Assembly: GCF_014838715.1 (NCBI RefSeq)
Contig: NZ_CP061947.1
Coordinates: forward strand, 5,384,001 to 5,448,000
Length of the DNA: 64,000 nucleotides
Source: Algoriphagus sp. Y33
GTDB taxonomy: Bacteria > Bacteroidota > Bacteroidia > Cytophagales > Cyclobacteriaceae
Reading direction: 5' to 3'
The position numbers and the translations under genes were made by a program. The notes below the pieces were generated by a model. That model saw only the letters and a list, made by a program, of their open reading frames with translations. It was not told the DNA's origin and did not search any database. Below are positions 16,122 through 24,047 of this stretch, one piece after another. Position 1 is the first letter of the stretch; the number at the start of each line of letters is the position of its first letter.

Positions 16122-18449
16122 ATGCAGACGCATAATCTTGGCTATCCGCGAATTGGTAGCCACCGAGAACTCAAAAAAGCCTGTGAACAGTATTGGTCAG
16201 GCAAAATCACCCTTTCTGACCTGCTCACTGCTGGAGAAAGTATCCGAAAGGACAACTGGAAACTTCAAAAGGATTCCGGAATTGATTTGGTACCCTCCAA
16301 TGATTTCTCCTTCTACGACCAAGTTTTGGATATGTCCCTGATGGTTGGTGCGATTCCGGAGCGCTATCATGAAGTGATTTTGCAGAAAGGTGGACATGAA
16401 CTGGACTTGTATTTTGCGATGGCCCGTGGCTATCAGCAAAACGGTTTGGACATCACCGCCATGGAGATGACCAAATGGTTTGATACCAATTACCACTACA
16501 TTGTTCCTGAGTTTACCAAAAATCAGGAGTTTAAGCTGTTCTCCACCAAAGTCATCAAGGAATTTTCCGAAGCAAAGCAACTTGGAATTTTGACCAAGCC
16601 TGTTCTGATAGGTCCAGTATCCTACTTGCTTTTGGGTAAAGAAAAAGAGGAAGGTTTTGAACGGATTGACCTGATCAAAAACCTCCTTCCTGTTTACTTG
16701 GAACTGTTGAAAAAGCTTGATGCACTTCATGTAGAATACGTGCAGTTTGATGAGCCTTTTCTGGCAATGGATCTTACCGAAAAGGAGAAAAAGGCATTTT
16801 CATACGTCTATGAGGAGATAAAAAAGGCATTTCCTTCTCTCAAAATTATCCTTGCCAATTATTTCGACTGCTTCGGGGAGAATCTCGAAATCGCACTTTC
16901 TCTTCCGGTTCATACGTTGCATTTGGATTTGGTACGTTGTCCATCCCAATTGGATGATATTTTGGATTCGGGAAAATTGAAAGCCAACGTCAACTTGTCA
17001 CTGGGAGTAGTGGATGGAAGAAATATCTGGAAAAATGATTTTCAGCAATCCTTTGCACTGATCGATAAGGCTGCCCACAAAATCGGTGCAGACCGTCTTT
17101 GGGTAGCACCTTCTTGTTCGCTGATCCATTCTCCATGCGATTTGGATTTGGAGACAAATGAAGCAACTCTTCCGGCTGAAGTAAAGCAATGGTTGGCATT
17201 TGCAAAGCAGAAAATCGCAGAGGTTGTGACCTTGAAAAAGCTTGTAGAAAACAATAATGATTTAGAGGTTTTGGAGAGTTTTTCACAAAATGTGGTGGCA
17301 ATCGCCAGCAGAAAATCCTCAGCACTTATCCACAACCCACAGGTCAAAGATCGGGTAAAATCTATTGTAAAAACCGATGATCAGCGTAAAAGCAGCTTCT
17401 CAAGCCGCCAATCCAAGCAAAAAGTTGCTTTAAATCTCCCACTTTTTCCCACAACGACTATTGGTTCATTTCCACAGACTACCGAAGTACGCTCTTGGAG
17501 AGCGAGATTTAAGAAAGGCGATTTGACCAAAGAAGCCTACGAAAAATTGCTTGAGGAAGAAACCAAAGAGTCAATCATCTGGCAGGAAGAAATCGGCATG
17601 GATGTGCTCGTGCATGGAGAGTTTGAGCGAAATGATATGGTGGAGTACTTCGGGGAGCAGTTGGCCGGGTTTGCGTTTACCAAGTTTGGCTGGGTGCAGA
17701 GCTACGGCAGTAGGTGTGTGAAGCCACCGATTATTTATGGAGATGTACATAGACCTGGGCCTATGACGGTGCGTTGGTCAGCTTTTGCGCAGTCACTAAC
17801 GGATAAACCGGTCAAGGGAATGCTTACAGGCCCAGTGACAATCCTGCAATGGAGTTTTGTGCGTAATGATCAGCCTAGATCCCAAACGTGTACTCAGATT
17901 GCTTTGGCTATCCGTGACGAAGTAGTGGATTTGGAAAAGGCTGGAATTGGCGTAATTCAGATCGATGAGCCTGCGATCCGAGAAGGGCTTCCGCTTCGCA
18001 AAGCTGACTGGCAGGCGTATTTGGAATGGGCGGTTCGTGCATTTAGGATTTCCGCCAGCGGCGTGAAAGACGAAACGCAGATCCATACACACATGTGTTA
18101 TTCAGAGTTCAATGATATCATTCAGAATATCGCTGACATGGATGCGGATGTGATTACGATAGAATGCTCCAGATCTCAAATGGAGTTGCTGGATGCTTTT
18201 GCGGAGTTTAATTATCCAAATGAAATCGGACCTGGAGTCTATGATATTCACTCGCCACGGGTGCCGTCTAAAGCCGAAATGATTGCATTAATGGAAAAAG
18301 CGAAAGCAGTGATTCCTGCGGGAAATCTATGGGTAAACCCGGATTGTGGCTTAAAAACCCGACACTGGGAAGAAACCAGAAAGGCACTGATCGAAATGGT
18401 GTCTGCCGCAAAGAAACTGCGTGAAGCAGTGACTGAGCCTGTGAGCTAA
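16122..18449 (+). CDS. metE: Cobalamin-independent methionine synthase
   Basis: Transfers the methyl group of 5-methyltetrahydrofolate-triglutamate to homocysteine, giving methionine. The 775-residue length is normal, with two barrel halves. The N-terminal half begins HNLGYPRIG. The C-terminal half begins near FPTTTIGSFPQT and carries the zinc and homocysteine site: IQIDEPA with acidic ligands, HMCYSEF with the first His-x-Cys pair, and VNPDCGLKTR with the last Cys. It is preceded by a cobalamin riboswitch, so the gene should be off when B12 is plentiful and a MetH-type enzyme (not in this window) can take over. A terminator follows 10 bases after the stop. Confidence 0.98.
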   Translation: MQTHNLGYPRIGSHRELKKACEQYWSGKITLSDLLTAGESIRKDNWKLQKDSGIDLVPSNDFSFYDQVLDMSLMVGAIPERYHEVILQKGGHELDLYFAMARGYQQNGLDITAMEMTKWFDTNYHYIVPEFTKNQEFKLFSTKVIKEFSEAKQLGILTKPVLIGPVSYLLLGKEKEEGFERIDLIKNLLPVYLELLKKLDALHVEYVQFDEPFLAMDLTEKEKKAFSYVYEEIKKAFPSLKIILANYFDCFGENLEIALSLPVHTLHLDLVRCPSQLDDILDSGKLKANVNLSLGVVDGRNIWKNDFQQSFALIDKAAHKIGADRLWVAPSCSLIHSPCDLDLETNEATLPAEVKQWLAFAKQKIAEVVTLKKLVENNNDLEVLESFSQNVVAIASRKSSALIHNPQVKDRVKSIVKTDDQRKSSFSSRQSKQKVALNLPLFPTTTIGSFPQTTEVRSWRARFKKGDLTKEAYEKLLEEETKESIIWQEEIGMDVLVHGEFERNDMVEYFGEQLAGFAFTKFGWVQSYGSRCVKPPIIYGDVHRPGPMTVRWSAFAQSLTDKPVKGMLTGPVTILQWSFVRNDQPRSQTCTQIALAIRDEVVDLEKAGIGVIQIDEPAIREGLPLRKADWQAYLEWAVRAFRISASGVKDETQIHTHMCYSEFNDIIQNIADMDADVITIECSRSQMELLDAFAEFNYPNEIGPGVYDIHSPRVPSKAEMIALMEKAKAVIPAGNLWVNPDCGLKTRHWEETRKALIEMVSAAKKLREAVTEPVS

Positions 18450-18458
18450 AAACAAGTT

Positions 18459-18493
18459 GCCTGGCGGAGTAGGATTCCGCTGGGCGATTTTTT
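18459..18493 (+). terminator. metE terminator
   Basis: GCGGA (18464-18468) pairs with TCCGC (18476-18480), and GCC/GGC extends the stem across a small internal loop. Six T lie at 18488-18493. Confidence 0.7.
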
Positions 18494-18497
18494 CTAA

Positions 18498-18533
18498 CCG
18501 CGGTGAGCACGGAGGTTTACGCAGAGAACGCAG
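18498..18533 (+). repeat. CGCAGAG-type repeat, single copy
   Basis: Reads CCGCGGTGAGCACGGAGG, then TTTACGCAGAGAACGCAGG; the same family as 12880-12906 and 13401-13437. No GxxExxY gene accompanies this copy. Confidence 0.5.
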
Positions 18534-18592
18534 GTTAATCATTGAGGTACTTGTTTTGAATCGCTTTTGCCATAGAAGGCCAGACAACTCTT

Positions 18593-18778
18593 TTACCAGA
18601 TTTCAGACTCTTTTTCTAAATCCTCCTGGGTGATAAATTTCTCATTTTTCACATCCTCTGATCGTGATTTCAATTTTTCAAAAAGCCTTGATTTTATTTT
18701 TTCCAGATCTAAAAATCTTCCGTATTTGATATCATCTTCCTCTTCAATTGCCTTTAAAAGAAGTCTCTCCTGGTAGTC
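18593..18778 (-). pseudogene. Truncated antitoxin remnant behind the ParE-type toxin
   Basis: Directly after the toxin stop, in another frame, the minus strand encodes an uninterrupted 61-residue segment beginning DYQERLL and including DDIKYGRFLDLEKIKSRL, ending in a TAA. It matches the C-terminal part of the intact antitoxin at 19079-19297 (DYEARLN, EDIKYGRVMDIEEIKRRM) but has no start codon and lacks the first half. This looks like a leftover of a second antitoxin copy, joined exactly at the toxin's 3' end. It also runs about 20 residues beyond the end of the intact antitoxin. Confidence 0.65.
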
Positions 18779-19082
18779 AGAATTTCATTTTTGAGGGATT
18801 TTGTCTAGAGTCGAAAAAATCAGTTATATATAGCTTATCCTCTTCAATTCTATAAATTATTTTAATATTCATGTAAAAAATACGGCGATGATTTTTGCCC
18901 AAATGAGATAAGAATGGTTCCTTCTGACCCAGATAAGGATTTTCAACCAGCAGTTGCACTTTTTTTAATAATTCTCTAACAATTTTATCTACAATGAAAG
19001 CAGGGATATCAAGTTCAAAAAGATAGAAATCTGTCGTTTTATCTAGTGAATTCCAAGCTTCCTCTGTAAAATGGATTCTCAT
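18777..19082 (-). CDS. RelE/ParE superfamily toxin
   Basis: A 101-residue protein with the RelE/ParE layout: an N-terminal strand with F-T-E-E-A, two long helices rich in K and L, a strand with the HLGKNHRRIFYMNIKIIYRI motif and a final strand with ITDFFDSRQNP, a typical ParE/RelE ending. It may act on gyrase (ParE-like) or on ribosome-bound mRNA (RelE-like); sequence does not decide. The ATG overlaps the antitoxin stop by four bases (ATGA), so translation is coupled. A broken second antitoxin follows it. Confidence 0.85.
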   Translation of the reverse strand: MRIHFTEEAWNSLDKTTDFYLFELDIPAFIVDKIVRELLKKVQLLVENPYLGQKEPFLSHLGKNHRRIFYMNIKIIYRIEEDKLYITDFFDSRQNPSKMKF

Positions 19083-19297
19083 TTATTTAGTTTCTTGGAC
19101 ATTCTTCTCTTTATTTCCTCAATATCCATTACTCTACCATATTTTATATCCTCCTCGCTTACCTGTGCAGTAGAATTTAATCTTGCCTCATAGTCTGCTC
19201 GATTGGCCAAAAACAGTTTGATTTCTTCAAGCCATTCTTCGCTCTCCACATCTGCTATCATGGAATATATATCTGATCTTAATTTTTCCTTTTTCAT
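19079..19297 (-). CDS. Antitoxin of the RelE/ParE-type module
   Basis: A 72-residue, highly charged and mainly helical protein, first gene of a two-gene operon with the toxin. Its C-terminal half (EEDIKYGRVMDIEEIKRRM) is repeated in the remnant at 18593-18778, which shows that this part is conserved and probably contacts the toxin. No clear DNA-binding motif is visible, so the module may be only weakly autoregulated. Confidence 0.75.
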   Translation of the reverse strand: MKKEKLRSDIYSMIADVESEEWLEEIKLFLANRADYEARLNSTAQVSEEDIKYGRVMDIEEIKRRMSKKLNK

Positions 19298-19339
19298 AAT
19301 CTGCTGATTTTTGTCTCTCTAATTTAAGGCTTTTACCAA

Positions 19340-19681
19340 TCAAATCTCCTCAATTACACTTTCTCCTTTTGATTGATCGCCTGAGGTCCATTCCCAGATT
19401 TCATGGAGGCGGATTTTCCCGTTTTCCAAGATTTCGGGTTTAGAATGGCAAATTCCCGTCATCAATTCGCCTTTGTTATTCACCTGATGATAGCGCATGT
19501 TGATGTTTCCGGACTCGTCCACTAAACCTATCAGATGGCCTTTTAGGATTTTTCCGCCGGCATATTCAGCAGTCAGAATGTTAGCGTCCTGCTTATAACG
19601 AAAAATAGTCTCTTCGGATGTTTCTCCATTTTCGGTGTTCTGGACGGCACGGAAAGAGCGGTTGTTATAATTGATCAGCAT
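19340..19681 (-). CDS. Small conserved beta-rich protein, function unknown
   Basis: A 113-residue protein with the pattern INYNNRSFRAVQNTENGE, then FRYKQ, AEYAGGKILKGHLIGLVDE, MRYHQVN, GELMTGICHS and RLHEIWEWTSGD. I have seen this family labelled N-acetylglutamate synthase, but it has no acetyl-CoA binding P-loop or GNAT fold, so that label is probably wrong. An ATG seven codons upstream (19702) is possible. The repeating strands suggest a small antiparallel beta barrel or sheet. It is a single-gene unit between the toxin-antitoxin pair and the aminopeptidase. Confidence 0.7.
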   Translation of the reverse strand: MLINYNNRSFRAVQNTENGETSEETIFRYKQDANILTAEYAGGKILKGHLIGLVDESGNINMRYHQVNNKGELMTGICHSKPEILENGKIRLHEIWEWTSGDQSKGESVIEEI

Positions 19682-19724
19682 CGATTCATCTGGATTTTGC
19701 ATAAGTTGAGGTTAAAATTTTTAC

Positions 19725-19867
19725 TGTATATCCGCTTTTCTACCTGTAAGGAAGCAAAAGCGATATAAGATTTGGTAAACTTTAGCGAGGAGGCTGCTTC
19801 GGTCATCGGTCTTCCAGCCAGTAAAGCAAGGAAAATATGGCTACTGGTATCATTGCGGATAATCATA
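19725..19867 (+). repeat. Dispersed intergenic repeat, copy 2
   Basis: Same order of blocks as 21691-21840: GTATATCCGCTTTTC, AAGCAAAAGC, GATTTGGTAAACTT, GCTTCGGTC, TCTTCCAGCC, ATATGGCTACTGGTATCATT, GATAATCATA. Copies 2 and 3 have the same orientation and flank the M1 aminopeptidase gene. Confidence 0.65.
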
Positions 19868-19967
19868 GAATTTTTACTAAAATTAAGCCCTTTCGTGGAA
19901 AATTATGGGTTCTCAATTAATCCTTACCCGTATCTTGTGATATCTAATCCCAAATTTCAACTTCCCT

Positions 19968-21620
19968 ATGAGATCCATTCTTGCTAGTTTTTGCCTTCTA
20001 TTTTGCCTCAGTGCCCAAGCACAGATGTTCCCCCATGGTGAAACTTTTACCAGACAGGACACGCTACGCGGCACAATTACGCCTGAGCGTGCTTGGTGGG
20101 ACTTGCAGCATTACCATTTGGAAGTAAAAGTAGATCCTGATACCAAGTCGCTTTCGGGGAAAAACACTGTTCGGTACAAAGTGCTGGAGCCACTGAAACG
20201 CATGCAAATCGACTTGCAGGCACCTATGCAGCTGACGAAAGCAGAGCAAGATGGAACGGAACTGGAAATCGAACACGATGGTAATGCACATTTTATCACA
20301 TTGAAAGCAGCGCAGAATGTGGGGGAAGAAAAAGAAGTGGTATTGACCTTTTCAGGAAAGCCGGTGGAGGCGATTCGTCCTCCATGGGATGGGGGGTTGA
20401 CATGGCAAACGGATAAGAATGGTTTGCCATTTATTGCCAATGCCAATCAGGGAATAGGGGCCAGCATCTGGTGGCCGAATAAAGACCATGGTTATGACGA
20501 ACCTGACCAAGGAGTTTTACTTAGTGTAACAGTACCCGAGAACCTGATGGATGTCTCCAACGGGCGGCTGATCGGGACAGATCATGATAAAGCAGCCAAG
20601 ACCAAGACCTATCACTGGGAAGTGAAAAATCCAATCAACAATTACGGTATCAATATTAATGTTGGTGATTATGTTCACTTCGGTGAAAAATACGCAGGTG
20701 AAAAGGGTGAGCTGGACATGGATTATTACGTGCTCAGGGATAATCTAAAGAAAGCCAAAAAGCAATTTGAGGACGCACCTAGGTTGATGAAAGCATTTGA
20801 GCATTGGTTTGGCCCTTACCCATTCTATGAGGACAGCTACAAGCTGGTCGAAGCACCTTATTTGGGTATGGAGCACCAGAGTTCGGTGACTTATGGCAAT
20901 AACTATAAAAACGGCTACTTAGGCCGTGATCTGAGTGGTACCGGTTGGGGGATGAAGTTCGATTTTATTATCATTCATGAGTCAGGTCACGAATGGTTTG
21001 CCAATAATATCACCTACCGGGATGTAGCGGACATGTGGATTCATGAGAGTTTCACAGCCTATTCGGAGAATCTTTTTCTGGATTATTTCTATGGAAAGGA
21101 AGCAAGCAAAGAATATGTATTGGGTACAAGAATGGCAATCAATAATGACATTCCGATCATCGGCACTTATAATGTCAACGCTGAAGGATCCGGAGATATG
21201 TATTACAAAGGAGCTAATATGCTTCATATGATCCGTCAGATTGTGAATGACGACGAGAAATGGAGATCAATTTTACGTGGATTGAACGCTGAGTTTTACC
21301 ATAAGACTGTTTCTACCCGTCAAATCGAAAATTACATCAGCCAAAAAGCCGGGATTAATCTTAAACCGGTTTTTGATCAATACTTAAGAGATATCCGCAT
21401 CCCGGTTTTTAGCTATAACCTGAAAGACGGCGAGTTGTATTACCGATGGGAAAATGTGGTCGATGGCTTCGAAATGCCTGTAACAATCTACGTCGATGGA
21501 AAAGAAACGGGGTTGATACCAACTCAAAGCTGGCAATCTGTGGACGTGCCTCAGAAAAATGCAAAGATCAGTGTGGATGAAAACTACTATGTAGGAACTA
21601 TGAATATTTCCGGGAATTAA
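19968..21620 (+). CDS. M1 family metallopeptidase (aminopeptidase), exported
   Basis: A 550-residue zinc aminopeptidase with a signal peptide (about 1-18, ending AQAQ). An N-terminal beta domain (35-240) precedes the catalytic domain. Zinc ligands are in HESGH (337-341), with the third at Glu360 in WIHES, the usual spacing for M1. The substrate motif GxMEN is here GMEHQ (300-304), a known variant among Bacteroidota members. The C-terminus is short, with no long helical domain IV, so it belongs to the shorter class of the family. It probably trims peptides in the periplasm or outside the cell. Direct repeats at 19725-19867 and 21691-21840 flank it. Confidence 0.92.
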   Translation: MRSILASFCLLFCLSAQAQMFPHGETFTRQDTLRGTITPERAWWDLQHYHLEVKVDPDTKSLSGKNTVRYKVLEPLKRMQIDLQAPMQLTKAEQDGTELEIEHDGNAHFITLKAAQNVGEEKEVVLTFSGKPVEAIRPPWDGGLTWQTDKNGLPFIANANQGIGASIWWPNKDHGYDEPDQGVLLSVTVPENLMDVSNGRLIGTDHDKAAKTKTYHWEVKNPINNYGININVGDYVHFGEKYAGEKGELDMDYYVLRDNLKKAKKQFEDAPRLMKAFEHWFGPYPFYEDSYKLVEAPYLGMEHQSSVTYGNNYKNGYLGRDLSGTGWGMKFDFIIIHESGHEWFANNITYRDVADMWIHESFTAYSENLFLDYFYGKEASKEYVLGTRMAINNDIPIIGTYNVNAEGSGDMYYKGANMLHMIRQIVNDDEKWRSILRGLNAEFYHKTVSTRQIENYISQKAGINLKPVFDQYLRDIRIPVFSYNLKDGELYYRWENVVDGFEMPVTIYVDGKETGLIPTQSWQSVDVPQKNAKISVDENYYVGTMNISGN

Positions 21621-21690
21621 AGAAGTGGGGAATGCAGCATATTGCTTTGCCCGCTTGTGTTGATTGAGGCCAGATTGTTAGAATTTCATA

Positions 21691-21840
21691 TGTATATCCG
21701 ATTTTCGGCCAGTTAGCAAGCAAAAGCAGTTATGGATTGGTAAACTTAGTGTCAAGTTGTCACTTCGGTCTCCCGTCTTCTGTCTTCCCTGCTGTAAACC
21801 AAAGAGAATATCGCTACTGGCATCATTCTGGTTAATCATA
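21691..21840 (+). repeat. Dispersed intergenic repeat, copy 3
   Basis: Matches copy 2 across its length: GTATATCCGATTTTC, AAGCAAAAGC, GGATTGGTAAACTT, CACTTCGGTC, GTCTTCC, ATATCGCTACTGGCATCATT, TAATCATA. It ends against the stop codon of the convergent cytochrome c/dehydrogenase gene. Confidence 0.65.
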
Positions 21841-21841
21841 A

Positions 21842-23503
21842 TCAATTGATTTTATAGATTTTCCCATTTGTTTTGCTCATGATATAGATGTTCTTATCAG
21901 CGTCTTGACCAAATTTGAGATCAACTCTATCATTTTCCACCAGCTCCTGCAGGGTTATTTCCTTGCCTTCGAAAATCACTCCCCAGCTTTGCACTTTCAT
22001 ATTGCCGAGATCCTTAAGATCTGCAAAAAGCAGTCTTCCTGAAGGGATATCACCGAAAATCAATTTGCCTTTCAGATCACCGTAAGGCATCTCATATCCT
22101 GCAAAAATTGCAGCTATCTCATCATGGTCCAGTTGGATCTCAGGATATGTGATACCGGCCTTTTCATCATCATCTTTAAGAACAAAAATCTCATTGAATT
22201 TACCGTAAGGGTTGATTACAAAACGCCCTTCTCTAATCGGCCATCCGTAGAATTTACCGGGATCTATTTTGTTGAGTTCCTCTATAGAATGCTGCCCTAT
22301 GTCGGTTGCAAACATATTTCCATCAGCATTCCAGAAGATTCGATTCGGATTTCGGAAGCCGTACGCATACACTTCGCCGGCTTTATTTTCTTTATTGGCA
22401 AAAGGATTGGAAGGCGGAATACCATAAGCACCATTCGCACTGTTGTTTCCCTGAGGATCAATTCTCAGAATGCTGCTATAAATATTACCCCCTCTACTAT
22501 CAGAAATATGGGCAAAACCCTGCTCCGTCAGCCCTCCGTCCCCAAAGCCAATATATAGCAGTCCATAATCGTCATCACCTTTTTTGGAGTGGGGATTAAA
22601 GGTGATTTCCTGCATGCCATGAGCTTGGGAAGGAATATCCACCCGTACAATTTCCCGGTTGGTTCCTTTGAATCTTGCAGCATTGGGATCTTCGGCTTTC
22701 CATTCCGTCAGCACCCATTGCATAAAATGGCGGATGCTGTCCGGATAGCTGTAATCGGCTATTTGTGCGCCTCCGGCATCGGTATGCGCTGTATAGAATA
22801 GTCCATTATCAGCAAATTCAGGATGAAAAGTAAAACTGGCCATGCCAGTCGCCCATCCCGGCTGGCTTACCAGATCGGGTTTTAGCTCCGCTATGGGAAG
22901 GTAAAGTGTTGGTTTTCCGTTAATCAACTCATACAATCCTACCCGCTGATCGTTGATAAAAAGTCGCCCGGAATTATTTTCAGCTTCCATTTTTGTCATT
23001 TTAGCCAAAGGTGCTTTTTGATCTGAGGCAGGGAGCTGTGCGAAATATTCTATCTCTAAGCGTATCCCGGAGTCTGGAATGCTGTCCGGAATAGGATCTT
23101 CCAAACCCGCCACAGGCACAGAGTCAGGAAGCGCTTCGTATGTGTGGAGGTAACTTAACAAGGCATCCAATTCGTCTTCAGAAAGTCCTGCAAAAGGAGG
23201 CATATGGGTTTTGTACTTTTCTACCAAACTGACCGCACGGGGATCTCCTGAGGCAATGATTTTGGAAGGATTTTTTATGAAATTTCTGACCCACTCAGTC
23301 TCTACATGATGGGTTACTCCGCTAAGGTTGGGGCCGATTCCATTTTGTTGGAAACTGTGGCAAGTGCTGCAGTTATTTTCAAAAAGCGCCTTTCCTGCCT
23401 TAATTTGTTCTGAACCAGTACTTATTTCGCTTCCGAATTCACTTTTCTGAGAGCAGGAGAAAAGAACCGTAAGAGCAATAAAAAGAAATATCAAATTTTT
23501 CAT
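21842..23503 (-). CDS. Cytochrome c and glucose/sorbosone dehydrogenase-type lipoprotein
   Basis: A 553-residue lipoprotein (lipobox LFSC, Cys17) with two domains. The first (about 30-120) is a small cytochrome c: CSTCH at 45-49 is the heme site, and a later MPPF supplies the likely Met ligand. The second (about 150-553) is a six-bladed propeller of the PQQ-dependent glucose/sorbosone dehydrogenase type, with NPHSKKG, GDGGL, YGFRNPNRI, DIGQ and EELNKI motifs. It probably oxidises a sugar or other alcohol in the periplasm and passes electrons to its own heme. The substrate and the actual use of PQQ are not established. It is a single gene. Confidence 0.85.
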   Translation of the reverse strand: MKNLIFLFIALTVLFSCSQKSEFGSEISTGSEQIKAGKALFENNCSTCHSFQQNGIGPNLSGVTHHVETEWVRNFIKNPSKIIASGDPRAVSLVEKYKTHMPPFAGLSEDELDALLSYLHTYEALPDSVPVAGLEDPIPDSIPDSGIRLEIEYFAQLPASDQKAPLAKMTKMEAENNSGRLFINDQRVGLYELINGKPTLYLPIAELKPDLVSQPGWATGMASFTFHPEFADNGLFYTAHTDAGGAQIADYSYPDSIRHFMQWVLTEWKAEDPNAARFKGTNREIVRVDIPSQAHGMQEITFNPHSKKGDDDYGLLYIGFGDGGLTEQGFAHISDSRGGNIYSSILRIDPQGNNSANGAYGIPPSNPFANKENKAGEVYAYGFRNPNRIFWNADGNMFATDIGQHSIEELNKIDPGKFYGWPIREGRFVINPYGKFNEIFVLKDDDEKAGITYPEIQLDHDEIAAIFAGYEMPYGDLKGKLIFGDIPSGRLLFADLKDLGNMKVQSWGVIFEGKEITLQELVENDRVDLKFGQDADKNIYIMSKTNGKIYKIN

Positions 23504-23726
23504 TGGTGCTAATTAATGGTTTTACCCGATGGCACCAAACAAATTGATATAATTGGTTTATCTATCATGTGTTGTCTTTATAATGGGAGAATTTTTCAGA
23601 AGGCTACATTTACTTTGGAAATTCATGAAAATTCAAAATGTGCTGTCTCCGCCTAGCTAGGGTTCTATGTCGCAAGAATTCTTAGGCCTTAAAACTAGTA
23701 TTACGCTAAATGTAAAAAATACCGGA

Positions 23727-23901
23727 TAAACCTGTCGGGTGGGGTGTTCAATATGATCAATATTTAAATATTTTTTCACCCCATTTACTAAATGTTATTA
23801 ATCAGAATATTGGAAAACGGCGAGTTTAAGCTGATTCCCAAATAGGCTGATATAAATTGACAAGTTTTATTTCTGTCAAATTTTATACCCCACCTGTCAG
23901 G
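23727..23901. repeat. Inverted repeat pair around a 139-base AT-rich core
   Basis: The left arm 23727-23744 and the right arm 23884-23901 match as inverted copies at 16 of 18 positions (AAACCTGwCrGGTGGGGT). The core is AT-rich and without a plausible gene. Such arms can be remnants of a non-coding mobile element. Confidence 0.45.
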
Positions 23902-23980
23902 TTTTTCAGAACAGCGCAAATCTACTAATTCAACGAAGGCTGTTCGTGATGGCACGAACAGCGGCAGCTGAGTAATTGAC

Positions 23981-24034
23981 AAAAGGGGGCTTCGACTGTC
24001 TACCCTGCTGCAGGTGGGCGCGATGAGACAGCCT
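23981..24034 (-). terminator. hflX terminator-like hairpin
   Basis: On the minus strand GGCTGTCT pairs with AGACAG and AGCC further on, followed by CCCTTTTG. It lies 14 bases after the hflX stop. The GGCTGTCT/AGACAGCC arms are a frequent terminator shape in Bacteroidota. Confidence 0.5.
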
Positions 24035-24047
24035 CTAGAAAATCATC

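Larger units (their letters stand above)
23504..24047. other. 544-base gap without a convincing gene
   Basis: The gap holds an imperfect long inverted repeat (AAACCTGTCGGGTGGGGT at 23727-23744 and its near-complement at 23884-23901), a small hairpin GTTCGTG/CACGAAC (23942-23959) and the hflX terminator. A 64-codon frame at 23788-23982 on the minus strand has no family features and spans one arm of the repeat, so I do not call it a gene. Confidence 0.5.

Noticed and set aside
19340..19681. Naming the 113-residue protein N-acetylglutamate synthase
   Set aside because: No acetyltransferase or kinase-like motif is visible and the protein is far too short. The label known for this family looks like a copied error.
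23788..23982. A 64-codon frame on the minus strand between the sugar dehydrogenase and hflX genes
   Set aside because: It includes one arm of an inverted repeat, has no recognisable domain and no good start context.
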